A DNA stretch of 64,000 nucleotides from Heterobilharzia americana (lineage: Eukaryota; Platyhelminthes; Trematoda; Strigeidida; Schistosomatidae). Shown here one piece after another: positions 12,277 to 24,484 of the stretch. Position 1 is the first letter of the stretch. Every line of letters starts with the position of its first letter. The notes below the pieces were generated by a model. The model had not been told where the DNA came from. It saw only the letters and a list, made by a program, of their open reading frames with translations, and ran no database searches. The DNA lies in assembly GCA_944470555.2 (NCBI GenBank), contig OX104130.1, forward strand, positions 75,335,160-75,399,159, given 5' to 3'. Position numbers and translations under genes: made by a program.

Positions 12277-12412
12277 ATATATTTAACATGAGAACTAAAA
12301 ACACAGTTGCTTATATTTCTTTGAATGTGGTCTATATCCACTGTGTGTGTATGTATGTCAAATGTGACATGTACTACAGACGATTGATTCTATGTGTTAT
12401 CAAAGTGTAGAA

Positions 12413-13951
12413 TTAAATAGAATCACTGGTTGTAACTGGATTTGATTGTGAAATAATTGAATATGTTTTCCATTCCTTTTGCGTATCACTTGAAGTTGAT
12501 GATGTAATATTTAAATGGGGTATATTACTACTAGTAAAAGAAATAGGTATCTGTTGATAGTATGCTGGTATGCTGGATGGTAAATTACTGACTGGAAATT
12601 CTTGGAATGAAGGTATATTGGGAATGGATTCAGTTGAAGTACTTTGCCATGGAATTGGTTGAATATTATGGGGTTGAAAAATGATAGAATGTAAATATGG
12701 ACTTTGTGATGAAGTACCAGGAACTGATGTACTTAATCGTTGTTCATGTGAGTAGATAGTTATTCCCTCATTTGGAGATGGTTCATGAACTGATGTACCA
12801 GAAAATATACTCTCACCTGACTGAGTATCTTTAACTAAACCACAACCATGAATCCTTTTGTGTCTTGTACGTTCATCTGATCGGGCAAATTTACGTCCAC
12901 ATGATTCACACATATATGGTCTCTCACCCGTATGAGAACGTGTATGAGTTCTTAAATGATCCGACCGACCAAACGAACGTGGACAATACTTACACATAAA
13001 TGGTTTCGTTCCAGTGTGTATTCTGTGATGTCGTTTTAGTTCATCTGGTCGAGCAAATCTTTTTCCACAATCTATTTCAGGACAACAGTATCTACGTTTT
13101 TCTAAATTTTCACCAAGTGTATGTTGTTTTGCTGACACTGAGGATGCGGATGCAATGGATGAAGTAGATTTTCGGTAAATAACTGTTGATGGTCCTGCTT
13201 CAGTTGGAAGCAGTGATGTCATGCCCAGCTCTGTCAAATAACCTGGGAACGTTTCAGCACTAAGCGTTTTAGATGTATGACAGGAAAAAAATGATTCGGG
13301 ATAATCTCTGGGGGACAACATATGATAATCATCTACAGATGGGGCTGATTTCGTGTGTAAGATGTTATAAAAATCAGATTTTTCAAAAACTGGTCCTTCA
13401 GGTACCGAGTAATGTCTCTGAAGTAATTTCTGTGTAGATGAAATTGATGAAAGATTATGCCGTTCTGCAGGCAAAGGCAATTCTGTGTATGTTTCAGGAG
13501 AATACATCTCTTGTTTTATAAAAGGTTTGGGAAATGTCATTGTTCTGCATTCTGAAGGTGATATAGACTGTGAAGTGAACTTGACTGGGTCGATAGATGT
13601 TGAAGATTCCTGCTTCATGAATGTATGTGAACCGACTGACTGATGTCTAGACGATCTCATATGATAAGGTACCTTTTCTCCACCGATTCCAAAAGGAACT
13701 CCAGGAAATACCGATGAGTAACTTTCAGATGCTGTGCTTACACACGTATAAGATGGAGTTATTCTGGTTCCCTCTTCAATTTGGCTTGCAGTAAAAGAAT
13801 GTATTTCAGATTCTCTATATCCAGACGGCAGTGATGCGAGATATCCTTCAGCAACTTCATGTTTCCCGACTCTAGAGATATATGAAGATGGGATTACTTT
13901 GTGTGAAGTCCCTTCAAACATTTTTTCAGTGTAAGATGATGACTGCCTCAT
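12413..13951 (-). CDS. egr: EGR-family three-finger C2H2 transcription factor
   Basis: This is a 512-residue open frame and the only convincing host gene in the window. Three C2H2 fingers lie at residues 290-368 (12848-13084), with zinc ligands C290/C295/H308/H312, C320/C323/H336/H340 and C348/C351/H364/H368. The recognition helices are RPDELKR, RSDHLRT and RSDERTR. Their contact positions (-1, 2, 3 and 6) are the same as in EGR/Zif268 proteins, so I infer binding to the GC-rich EGR site GCGKGGGCG in the nucleus. Known EGR proteins are immediate-early regulators. The long Ser/Thr-rich N-terminus holds two psi-K-x-E strings (FMKQE at 111-115, FIKQE at 144-148) that could be SUMO sites; the C-terminus is Ser/Pro/Thr-rich and unlike any domain I know. 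The start is provisional: a possible splice acceptor lies 38 bp upstream, so this may be the terminal exon. WT1 and KLF were considered, but the RSDER third helix and the CxxxxC first finger favour EGR. Confidence 0.93.
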   Translation of the reverse strand: MRQSSSYTEKMFEGTSHKVIPSSYISRVGKHEVAEGYLASLPSGYRESEIHSFTASQIEEGTRITPSYTCVSTASESYSSVFPGVPFGIGGEKVPYHMRSSRHQSVGSHTFMKQESSTSIDPVKFTSQSISPSECRTMTFPKPFIKQEMYSPETYTELPLPAERHNLSSISSTQKLLQRHYSVPEGPVFEKSDFYNILHTKSAPSVDDYHMLSPRDYPESFFSCHTSKTLSAETFPGYLTELGMTSLLPTEAGPSTVIYRKSTSSIASASSVSAKQHTLGENLEKRRYCCPEIDCGKRFARPDELKRHHRIHTGTKPFMCKYCPRSFGRSDHLRTHTRSHTGERPYMCESCGRKFARSDERTRHKRIHGCGLVKDTQSGESIFSGTSVHEPSPNEGITIYSHEQRLSTSVPGTSSQSPYLHSIIFQPHNIQPIPWQSTSTESIPNIPSFQEFPVSNLPSSIPAYYQQIPISFTSSNIPHLNITSSTSSDTQKEWKTYSIISQSNPVTTSDSI

Positions 13952-13992
13952 TGATGGGGTTGAATATAGAACTCTTGGGAATTCTTGACCTG
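13952..13992 (-). other. Probable 3' splice site upstream of the EGR start codon
   Basis: On the minus strand a pyrimidine-rich tract with ctctaac is followed by cccgcag, ending at 13990, and then gtcaagaattcc. The EGR frame stays open back to this AG, and the first in-frame stop (TAA, 13997-13999) lies just beyond it, where an intron would be. This is what an internal acceptor looks like, so the mature protein may have an N-terminal exon at higher coordinates that I could not locate. Confidence 0.45.
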
Positions 13993-15006
13993 CGGGTTAG
14001 AGTAATACCAAAACGTGTTGAGTGGAAAGCATTAAAAAAAATGAGTAGTTCTGTAGATTACTAATCTAGACTGATAATTTGCGTTTGTTTATTTAATTCG
14101 ATAATTTCTGTTAATATTTGGCCTTATTCAGCCAATTGGTTTGAAATTCCACCAAGTAACATTTTAATACAATTTGTTTGACAGTAACTCGCAGCAAACT
14201 CTAGATTGCTCATCTCCTGTGCAATGGGTATCACTTTGTATTTCTGATCTAAACAGATGCCAAACAGATGAAATCATTATGGATTTTCCTCTTAGCTCAA
14301 TAGTGACAAACTGTTTTACGTCAAGTTTGATGAACAGCAGTCTAAAATTAATAGTTCGTTAGTTTTTCGTGTACAAAATGTATATTGGAGGTAAGTGCAG
14401 AATTTTCCATAATGATTGTGACCTAAGTTGTGGCTTATAATTATTAGGCAGACACTATCCCTCAAATGAATTCACACTTGAAGTGGAAAGGGAATCAACA
14501 GTTCCAGTTTTCAGTGTAACCTTTTTAGTAGCCGTGACTCGGTAGACTAGTATTATTGATACTGAAAAATGAAAAACTTGTTTTCCATCTAGTACTCACC
14601 AGACAAAATGATACGACACTGAGGAGGTTTATCTGTGAATTTCCTTTATGGAACAGTCAGTTGGTTTACTGTAAGTCGTATCCTTTGCTTACCTTTTGTT
14701 CAGTATATCTACAGCTCTGATCGCCTGGAAGAAGGACTCACGTTCCCCAGATCATTTCTGGCAGAAACACATATCTGGCAAGATTTGCGAACAAAAATAA
14801 ACGACCTGAACAACAGATCCGAAGTAGATAATACACATGAATTTAACTTCTAGAATGACTGCATTACTGATATCTTGGAATGGAGAATTTCTAAATGGTT
14901 AACGAAAACTTTTTTCTCGTTAAACTTGAGGAAGGTACTCCCTAGTCGTTCAATGATTCCTGGAAACCAGAAGTAGAAGCTCCGATATTTAACCACATCC
15001 ATGTTT
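13993..15006. other. Upstream region or intron of the EGR gene, no recognised element
   Basis: About 1 kb with only short open frames (for example 14635-14853 plus), none with a recognisable domain. It would be intron if the splice acceptor at 13990 is real, otherwise promoter or 5'UTR. No hallmark motif was found that decides. Confidence 0.4.
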
Positions 15007-15244
15007 AATATAAGTGAAAAACTTGGGCACTGTGGTAGAATGTAGTTCCATATTAGATTTGTTTATTTGATATAAAGCGCACAGTGATACAGTATTATTT
15101 ACTTGATTACGTTTCGAGCATAAATTATTGCGCATAATCATGTCATTGATATGATTATGAGCAATAATTTATGCTCGAAACGTAATCAAGTAAATAATAC
15201 TGTATCACTGTGCGCTTTATATCAAATAAACAAATCTAATATGG
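15007..15244. mobile_element. Foldback PLE terminal repeat with 16-bp TSD
   Basis: A 238-bp insertion is bounded by a perfect 16-bp direct repeat, aaccacatccatgttt (14991-15006 and 15245-15260). Inside, about 95 bp on each side are inverted copies of one sequence (gttccatattag...cgtttcgagcataaattattg and its complement) meeting near 15147. The sequence is the PLE terminal repeat, also seen at 36205-36380, 37520-37595, 50565-50689 and 52505-52660. It codes for nothing. The exact TSD shows it was inserted as a unit and is fairly young. Confidence 0.88.
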
Positions 15245-15260
15245 AACCACATCCATGTTT

Positions 15261-16082
15261 GTTTATCAACTCATCTGATTTTGTGAAGTTAGGTATGTAG
15301 ATGGTTTGATGCGCCTTCTTTGCATACAGGCTACAGAACATTACCCCACCTGGTTTCGAAGAGGTTTGAGTAGAACAACTGAATAACTGAAATAATCGAA
15401 CACATTGTCAAGACTGGTCACACTATCAAAACTGATTCAGAGTTCAGACTTACCTATAAGATGGAAATAAATTCTATGGAAATGATAAGTTTCTAAATTC
15501 ACTGCACTACATATGCATTGAAAAACCGGAATTATGCATACAAAAGCAACTTCTTCAGCTTTGGTCGCTAACTTGGATTTAGTAAACAGCTAAGTATGTC
15601 AGCGTTCATCACTTTCTTAATATTCTCAATCATGCTAAATTTTATTAAATATTTGAATAATCAAAAGTCATCTTCATTTTGTTACCATGGTATTCTTCAT
15701 GATGTTTTATCTTCAAAGTTATTTTTACTTGTTATACAACTTTATATTCTGTCCTGTTAATTATGTTGGTTTCTATGCTCTGTGGTGATGATTTTCAATT
15801 TATATCCAACTTGTGAACTTTGATATGCCTTCCACTTGATCTCTGTTATTCAGTTTGATTAAATAATGGTAGCAATTATTTCATATGGTAGAAGAAAAAT
15901 GTATAAATTATGATTTTACATCTCTAAAGAATGAAATCATCGACTGAACATCTCATTTTCTCTTAAAGAGTTTTGATGGGTATTTTCCGTCATTTATATT
16001 CGTGACAGTTCTCACTCGGTAACATAGTCAACAATATACTTACACCTCATACAATTGGTACCAACTATAAAGTTTTAAAAAA
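15261..16082. other. No recognisable gene
   Basis: AT-rich unique sequence with no domain-bearing frame. Its last 16 bp (16067-16082) are one side of the likely TSD of RTE copy E. Confidence 0.45.
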
Positions 16083-16317
16083 CCTCTTCTGGTTAACTGG
16101 TTAACTAGATACTAGACAGTCCTAAGCCCAGATAAAGAGTAAAGGTTCGGCATAAGCCTAGCAACCCTACCATGTAAAACCAATCCAACCGTTACAGAAA
16201 CTTCAAAGCACACACAAAATATAAAACATAAAAACAAACTTATTCCTGTCTGGAATCGGAAAGAAGAAATGATGCCCATTGGTGTAAGCCTTCGGGAAGC
16301 CAGTCAGCCTATGTATC

Positions 16318-16320
<3 letters not shown>

Positions 16321-16354
<34 letters not shown>
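16321..16354 (+). repeat. (TC)17 microsatellite abutting the RTE start codon
   Basis: Thirty-four bp of TC repeat end one base before the ATG at 16356. Read in frame with an upstream ATG (16269) it gives an alternating Ser-Leu run fused to EN, which I regard as a by-product of the expansion. Confidence 0.9.
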
Positions 16355-16355
<1 letters not shown>

Positions 16356-16358
<3 letters not shown>

Positions 16359-16760
16359 AAACCGAAAGTAAGCATAGGAACATGGAATATCTGCACCATT
16401 TATGAACCCACCAAGGATGCCAAGATTGCCGAAGAGATGAGAAGGTATAGTATTGAAGTGCTAGGAATCTGTGAAAGCAGATGGAATGAAGGTAGACTCT
16501 CTAAACTGTCAACTGGAGACGAGTCAATCATCTATTCCAATATTGTCACACACACGACAATCACCAACACACTGAGTTCTCAAGTGGCCATCATGATGTC
16601 CTCCCCTCGAGAACATCGAAGGCTGTCTCTAATGCAGTGGGAACCAATCTCCTCCAGCATCAAGATCAGCATCATGACAGCAAGATGGATTCAACTCGAA
16701 AGGAAGGAAAGTGACAACCATTCAGTGTTACGCTACGCTACGCTATGCACCTACAAATAA
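16356..16760 (+). pseudogene. RTE endonuclease N-terminus (copy E)
   Basis: It begins MKPKVSIGTWN and continues EVLGICESRW, the first two EN motifs (metal-binding Asn and Glu). Conserved blocks QVAIMMSS and MQWEPISSSIKISIMTARW follow. The frame ends early because a 10-bp insertion of TACGC units at about 16729-16746 shifts the phase; the next block, GDMNAKVEVDN (catalytic Asp-x-Asn), lies in another frame from about 16854. Confidence 0.85.
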
Positions 16761-18015
16761 TGCAAATCAAGGGTAGAAGGAGGAATTCTACAGACAACTG
16801 CAATCAGTACTGGACAAAACACTACTCCAGTTGGAGACATCAAAATTGTGATGGGCGACATGAATGCCAAAGTGGAGGTGGACAACGCGGGAAGAGAATT
16901 CATGATGGAATGAGAAGCAATCGGTGAGATGATGAATGATAATGGAGAACAGTTTGCGGAGATTTGTCGATTTAGTGATTTGGTGAATGAAGGTAGTGTG
17001 TAGAAAGAAGAGGATATTCATTCACCAGATGAACACACTAAAAATGAGATCGACTTCATGTGAATGTGAATAAAGTGTAGATGGATATGCAGCCTACTTG
17101 ACGGAGGATGAGATGAAGAATGGGAGGAGATGTAGGTTGGGACCGCTCACTGTTTAGTGCAAGGGATCTTCGAAATTATGTCGATATTCTTCAAGGTTTT
17201 TGGTGATATATCACAGTTCAAGTTCAACACCCACAACAGAAGGTGAGGGACGAAACTACAAAGAAAATCTTCACGGCAGCCATCAAAACAAAATGGGAGA
17301 TATCGAGCAACATCCGTTGAGAAACATATGTGGATGAGCACTGTGACTGTTTGGAAGCAATGTGGATGGAAACCTGCACAACTATACTAGGAAGGAAGAG
17401 GACAGAAGACAATGACTGGAATGGATCTAGACGGACACATGGAAGGTGGATAGATGAGGGAGAGGAAGATGGTGGTGATGATGATGATGTTGATGGTGAA
17501 TCAGAATATGAAGCAGTGCAGTGCAACGATGCATAACGAGAAGAGGAACTGAGTACAACGTATGTAACAGTATGCTGTACAAAGAAGTGAAGAGGAGTGT
17601 ACAGAAAGACCGAAGACACTTCTACGACATACTGTCAAGTGAGGCAGAACAGGCTGAAATCTGCAGGAAGGAGAGACCGAGACGTGACAACATTGTATCA
17701 ACTGACCAGGTTAGTATGTGGGAGGGAAGATATCAGTGCAGATGAAATGAATACATAATGATGAGGGAAATCTAATAACCGGGGGAGAGAAACACAGGAA
17801 ACGATGGGTGACCACTTCACGAAGCTCTGGAATCGACCATCTCCTGCAATCCATCTAGAAGTACCACATGCAGCCACAAAGCTACCAGTGAAAACAGGCT
17901 CTCAAACAAATGTCAAAATCGTTAACGCCATAGATCTACTGAAATCCGGAAAGCAGCAGGACCAGATGGAATCTCGCCAGAAACCCTGAGAGCAGATTCA
18001 TAGACAACGGCGGAC

Positions 18016-19011
18016 ATGCTCACACTACTATTGCAGAAGGTCCGGAAGGAAGGGAATGTACCTGGAGATTTGCAGAAGGGCGACCTAAGCCTTTGCAAGA
18101 ACTGGTGTGGAATCACGCTCCTATCCACCCCAAGCAAAATATTATGCCGCATCATCCTGGAGAGACTGAAAGGATATGCTGGATTCAAAACTACTACAGA
18201 AAGAAGCTGGCTGGCTGCCTTCAGGAGGTACAAATCATATGTGGACCAAATGGCAACGCTTCGCATCATCATAGGACGGATTATAAAATGGCATTCAACC
18301 CTCTACCTCAACTTCATCGACTTTGAGAAGGCCTTCGACAGCGACGACGGGGAAGTAATTTGGCAGTTGCTCCAACACTACGGAGAACCGCAAACTTTTA
18401 TCGACCCCATTCAGCAACGATATGAGAACGCCACATGCCAAGTAATTCACAATGGAAAGCTCAGTGATGCTTTTGAAGTGAAGACAGGAGTAAGACAAGG
18501 CTGTCTACTATCACCTATGATATTCCTAATTTTGGTCGACTGGATCATGCAAGAAACTGTGAGGAGTGAGAAGAGGGGGATACGCTGGACCGCAGAAAAA
18601 AAAAACCTAAAAGATTTGAATTTCACCGATGACTTGTGTCTAATGTCGCACACACTCAAAGATCTGCAGGCGAAAACAAACAGAATAGACAGAATAGACA
18701 TGGCAGCGAAGACGGGACTTCCAGTGAACGTAGAGAAGATGGAGGTGATGAAGATACCCAACCAACACCACCACCAACAACAGCAAGCTCTAGTCACCAT
18801 CAGCGGCAGAAACTTAAAAGGAGTAGCCTCTTTCACCTATCTAGGAAGCACTGTTTCAACTACAGGTGGCACAGACGAGGACATCAAGGCTAGGATCGGA
18901 AAAGCAAGATCGGCATTCATTAACCTGAAACCAGTGTGGAGATCTTCTACAATCAGCACAAAGCGTGAACAACATACGGATTTTCAACACCAATGTCAAT
19001 GTGATGATTGA
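18016..19011 (+). pseudogene. RTE reverse transcriptase core (copy E)
   Basis: A 331-residue open stretch with NWCGITLLSTPSK, LNFIDFEKAFDS (motif A), GVRQGCLLSPMIFLILVDW (motif B) and NFTDDLCLMS (motif C, with Thr where copy A has Ala; both Asp kept). A tandem duplication gives a repeated Arg-Ile-Asp string near 18682-18702. The frame is lost after RSSTISTKRE, with remnants of the end at 19174-19374. Confidence 0.85.
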
Positions 19012-19680
19012 GAATTGTCGCGTTACGAAAGGGATTTCCAACAAACTGGACACATACATCATCAACAACTGTCTAAGCTTGCTCGATACTGAAGCTCAGA
19101 TGGTCAGAGTAATAAGAATAAGCAAGAAGGAACTCTGGTAACGAAACAACCAAGAACCTATCGCTCAACAGATATGATGAAGAGAGTGGAGTTGGATCAG
19201 ATTAGACTGGATTGTATTGGAAATACACTGAGAAGGCGGCTTGAAGACATCACACGCCAGGCACTCGAGTGGAACCCAGATGGAAAACGACGAGTTGGGC
19301 GTCCCAGGGTGACATGGGATGGATCGTGTGGGAAGAAATGGGAGCTTGTGGACAGTTGTGGAGCCAGGTTCTAAAGATTTCAGAGAACAGAGCGGAATGG
19401 AGACGTGCTACCGAAGCGCTATGATCCACTATGAACTCAAGCGACAAATAAATAGATAAAAATAAATAAAGTTTTGCAAAGTAACCTTCTGGGATGAAAC
19501 GAATTCATTCCACGTTGGCATTAGAGTCTAAATTTGTAGCCTAAAAGCTAGCAATATTTTGTATCGATAATTTGACACATTTTAGTGATAAATACAACTG
19601 CAAACAAAACTTCCGCATCAAAACTTTCATATCAAAGTTCACAACCTAACCAACTAATATATAACAGGAGAGTTATTAAT

Positions 19681-21150
19681 TTATTTGTCCTTTGGGTTCC
19701 TAGTGGAACATACACCTTCAGTAGCACTTCACCATTTCACTCTCTTCTCTACAGTATTCTTTCCAACCTGGCTACACCCCTGCCCACAAGCTTTCAGTTC
19801 TTCCTCATACCATCTAATCCATGTCACCCTCAGCCCAGACGCCCAACTCGTTGTTTCCCATTTCGGTTCCACTCCACGGCCTGACCTGGCCTGACCTGGC
19901 CTGACCTGGAGCGTGATGTCCTCAAACCGTCCTCTCAGTGTATTTCCAATACAACACAATCCAATCCATCTCCACTCTCTTGTGCATATTTGTTGAGCGA
20001 TGGGCTATTGGTTTGTTCGTTGGCAGCCAGCTAGCCAGCCAGAGTTCCTCCTTACTTATTCTTATTATCCTGGTCATCTGATCTGATCTTGAGTAACGAG
20101 TGAGTGTAGACGGAGGCTGTTGCTGTGACGATGCTGCCTTGTCTGGGCAGATGAAAGAGACGAATTCCCTTAGACTTCTCCCGTTGATAGTGATTAGTGC
20201 TTGTTGTTATTGGGTGGGTATCTTCATCACCTCCGTCTTCTTTATGTTCACCTGAAAGATTTCCTGTCTTCCTTCTGTATCTTGCCTCACCTCTTCTCCC
20301 AACTTGTTAGTTTTCGCCTGCAGATCTTCAAGTTTTTGCGACATTAGACATGAATCATCATAGCCGAAGTCCGAATCTTCTGGGGTCTCTTCATCGGTCA
20401 AATAGTGTATGTCCCTCTTCTTGCTTCTATCGCTTTGTTGAATGATCCAGTCGACCACAATCAGGAAGATCATGAGTGATGGCAGACGGCAACTTCGTCT
20501 TCTTTCTGTCTTCACTTCAGAGGCATCACTAAGCTTTCCGTTGTGAATCAGTTGGCATGTAGCATCTTATGGGACATAGCTGCTGTTGACTAAGGTTGAT
20601 AAAGGTTTGTGACACTAAAACCGTAGTGTTGAAGCAGCTGCCTACTAAATTACTTCTGTCGACGCCTCGATCGAAGGCCTTTTGATATAGTCAAGGCAAA
20701 GATACGGTTGACTGCCATTCTGTGCTCTGTTCTGTGATGTTGCTTAGCGTTGCAATTGGATCCGCACATGATTTGTTCTTCCTGAAACCAGCTAGCCTGT
20801 TCCGATCGTTATGTTGAACACAGAGCACTTTTTAGTCTCTCCAGGGTGATGCGGCATAATATTTTGCTTGGGGTGGACAGGAACACGATTCCTCGCCAGT
20901 TCTTGCAAAGACTTAGGTCTCCTTTCTTCGGGAGTTTGACAAGGTAGCCGTTCTTCCGACCAGCGAACAGGTACCTTTCCTTCCTTTCAAACCTTCTGAA
21001 GTAGTGGTGTGGTATGAGCATGTCCGCCGCTGTTGTTTATGCATGTTTTCAGTACTTCTGATGGAATTCCATTTGGTTGTGTTGCTTTCCCGAATCGCAG
21101 CAGTTTAATGGTGTTCAGGTCTTCTATGGCAGGAGGGCGGGCAGTTAAAA
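19681..21150 (-). mobile_element. RTE copy K, 5'-truncated, with internal deletion
   Basis: A minus-strand copy whose 3' end starts at about 19681, 215 bp from the end of copy E. It runs back to the RT entry block (NTIKLLRFGKATQPNGIPSEVL, about 21090-21140), where homology stops. The segment between the YLGS block and the CLRSLL block (about 300 bp in other copies) is missing at about 20100-20150. The stretch 19879-19912 is a tandem ggcctgacct repeat where other copies have one unit. Motif C reads GYDDSC, so the RT was already damaged. Confidence 0.82.
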
Positions 21151-21724
21151 ATCCCTTTCTAAGATAACACATCTATGAATTCTATCAGTAAACATAAAGA
21201 AAACAATATGACGTATTGATAATGATTATCATTTTTAACTATCTGAGATAATTATGGTTCGTCAGACTTGTATTGATACTAGGTTAAGTGAAAATTGGGA
21301 CTGTGATAAGATTCAGACAAACGACCACCGGGTTTCTGACTCGGTGCTCCAATACACTGCAAAAAAGCAAAAACGGTGTACACAGTAAATGAATTAATTG
21401 TAGAGCAATAGTGAAAAATATTTTGTTGAGTAATCAGTACGATATATGGAGGAAGGTTGGGGAAAATTTTGTTTTGGTTTTCTAAACCCACTGAGATTAC
21501 ATAACATTTTATTTTTGTACCAATGAAAATATGTCACTTTCTTGTTGAGTCTGTTAATCGATGAAAAACTTAATCAGTTGACTCATTTCAGAACTTAACA
21601 TTTGGGAGTATGTTTGAAACGACACGAGGACCGTATTATTCGCTTTGAGATTCACAAGCAGCACGAACATAATCATTTCCAACTTGGATAATAATGATAA
21701 ATATTAGCTAGCAGTGAAGTCCAG

Positions 21725-21870
21725 AAAGTGCGTTCCGCCTTAGTTGCGGGAATAGCCTGCCTTCTAGTAGATGATGCTGTTCCTACCAACACTTGACCTT
21801 AGAACCGACTATTCGCTTCAATCGCTTCAGCATTGTCCATTAGGCCACTAAGTCACGACAACCACTCCTT
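21725..21870 (-). repeat. Very decayed hammerhead SINE
   Basis: Read on the minus strand there is a pol III A-box-like gtggcctaatgg, a B-box-like ggttctaagg, then ggcggaacgcactttctggacttcactgctag, which lines up with the 3' end of Sm-alpha copies (ggacgaaacgcgcgtcctggattccactgctag). The CTGANGA box is unrecognisable. Non-functional. Confidence 0.5.
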
Positions 21871-24484
21871 ATGCGGCGATTAAAGTTTAGTTTTCATGTA
21901 AAAACTTGTAAGTCTGTGTAGTTGATCCAACCAAATCGATTGGGGACTATTGGTTTGTGGGCTGTTGTGTAGAAGCTTCGATACCACCGACAAAGGAGCT
22001 AATGTACCAATGATTGCCGATTAACTTGAGGCAATTGATGACGGAGACTTACAAGCTGTAACACAAAAATAATCATTTCCAATGGAAAAGTGTGCTACTG
22101 AACAAAATAAGTAGTGAGAAATCTCTCACATTGATACATACTGATTTGCCTAAAAAGATTAGGGTCATCTAAACATTTGCCAGCCATTTTACTCATTTAG
22201 AAGGAAGAACTAATCACCGGTTTACCTGAACAAACTTAGCTCACTGAACTGTAATCTAAAAGTCTATCTGAGTGGCTAATAACTAGTGATGATGTTCAGT
22301 CGTACACTTCTTTAACTCGCGCAACACTTTTATATCACAGAAAAAACTTTGAATTCTTGACTGGGTACCTTCTAAATGAAATCCTGTTGATACCACAGTG
22401 GAGTAACTGTAAACATAACTCAGTTGTGAAGAATATTAATGACAGTCTTACAATCTGTAAACAATTTACAAGTTGATCATCTCACTTACAATCAGCTTCA
22501 GCTAACATCAGTTAACACATTTTTCTTCGATCACTTGATTGTGTTAAATGCAGACTAATAGAAAATGTCATTGCGTTCATATATTATCAAACTACAAATA
22601 TGCTACTGAAAAGCGTAAGTAGTTACAAACTACTAATGCTGGTCTGTAGATTTCGCTAGCCTTGTCAGAGTGATTTAAACGCAGAAAGGCCGTTTGCCTC
22701 GCTTAGGTCAAGCACAACGTACACATGGGTAGTGTCATTTGTAAATTAATTATCATCGTTATGAAATGACTCTATTTCAAGATTTAGTAGTTTTATCAAA
22801 GCTGACCGTTGTCGAAAAAACCAAGTTCACAAGACTGGCCTTTTAGTGCCTTTTTTCATCTAACAACCAAATGAACTTATTGACTAAGTATCATGTATCA
22901 TATAAGTGCTTGGTAAAAATCATGTTTATTTATGTTACCTGAAAGTCGATGTATAAACTGTCAAGACAAGATTTGTCTGAAATGTCTTATCAAAAAGTAC
23001 CATTTAATTTAAGGTGTTCAGTAGGTTATTAATGCTGAGACTTTCCACAGAAATTAGCAGTCTGTTACATCAGACGAAATGAAGTGCTGACTCACCACTT
23101 CAGATTCATCAAACCAAGCTTGGTCTCTTTGATAAAAAGAAACTCACCTAATCCCTTATTTTACCTTGATCTTAAATAATTCTACTGTAATCTCTTTTAT
23201 TTTATTATTACTTCAAACTATGACTATTTATACCCTCTTCATCTCACTCTGCAATTGTTAGTATCAATTTTCCCAGCAGCCTTCCACTTTCCTAGTTTTT
23301 TCTAGTATACAAAGATTGTTATACAATCATTTTGTAATCCTACTCTTTAGTCAGACTATTCATACATTCCAAAAGATACTTTGAGACGACCTTCGATTGA
23401 CCTGTTAGCTGGTTAAGGACGTATTTACACGTTGTTGTTGAAGCGGAAAGAACGACAGTTGACTTGTTAATCTTTTTCATCCAAAATGTGGACTAATTAT
23501 TTGTCCGCAAATTTCATCAAAAGGTAGCATCATTCTCATTTTACTGATCCATGATTAATCTTGTTCAAATGGTTGGGTTTTTTATTTTCCCAATATTAGT
23601 CAGTGTCTGGAAGAACGATTTTTCCTGATTGAAGTTGTTAGCAATTGGCTTACTAGAATGAATATTTAAGCAGCTAGAGTACACCTTCTTCTGGTCCAAC
23701 ACATTGTGACTTCTCAATCATGTCTTCTACTTTTTTTTAGTATGGGGACAGTATTCCAGTGATCCGTACTTATCACCGTGTGTCAGAAAGCTGCAAGCAT
23801 ACAACAAGAGTTTCTAGTTCACAATCCATCAACTAAGAGAAATTCAGCATTCAAAATAACTCAGTCTTATTTTTGTGACTATAAACATGAATATGCAGCT
23901 TCTGAAAAGTTTCTGTTGAAAAGAAAGTTTTCCTAATGGAGCTATAAGTAGGGTTTTATAGGCGCCTTTCTAACAACTGATGAAACTATCATTCATGTTT
24001 CATAACTCTTACCAGTAAGGTAGTTTTCAAGAAACTAGGAAACCTAACTTGTTATCCCGGCAGCTGCCAAAGTGGTCTTCGAAGTTACTCATGCTTTAAT
24101 TCGAAAATATAAATAAATGTGTTCACTTCTCTGATTTTCGTTCTTTTAACGCAGTCAAGCTCAGCGGAATTACCTTCTGTTCATATAATAAGTTTATTCA
24201 ACAAGCAATTTATTTATTAGTGATGCCATTTGTCATTCCATTCAAATCAGTGGTGATGCATACAGATGAATACACATAGTTGCTGATCTCAGTTACACAC
24301 TTCACAAATTATCCTGAAGAAACCTAACACTGTGGCAACCTATATGCTTACTGTATTTCCTTTTTCTAGAATTTAGCAAGTAGAAAACAGTAAAAATATG
24401 AAACGTATTGAATATTATTTACCTGAATACCAGGTAATAGTCAGTTTATTCCAGCGGATAATACTCCAACAAACTCACTCACTT
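21871..24484. other. 2.6 kb without recognisable genes or elements
   Basis: AT-rich sequence with only short open frames and no domain, microsatellite or dispersed repeat I could assign. It may be intergenic DNA or part of a long schistosome intron. Confidence 0.45.

Larger units (their letters stand above)
16083..19465 (+). mobile_element. RTE copy E, full length, broken frame
   Basis: Copy E starts cctcttctggttaac, as at 37727, and ends in an A-rich (AAATA)n-like tail instead of clean TAA repeats. The flanks ataaagttttaaaaaa (16067-16082) and ataaagttttgcaaag (19466-19481) match at 13 of 16 positions and look like a TSD. It has a 5'UTR with a 34-bp (CT)n tract, an ATG at 16356, EN, RT and the C-terminal region. 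Its EN half is nearly identical to that of copy D, including shared lesions, while its RT half is much better preserved than that of D. Confidence 0.9.

Noticed and set aside
16269..16355. Upstream ATG giving a Ser-Leu repeat N-terminus for the RTE protein
   Set aside because: The repeat is the translated (TC)n tract, absent in other copies. The ATG at 16356 starts the conserved MKPKVSIGTWN-type sequence.
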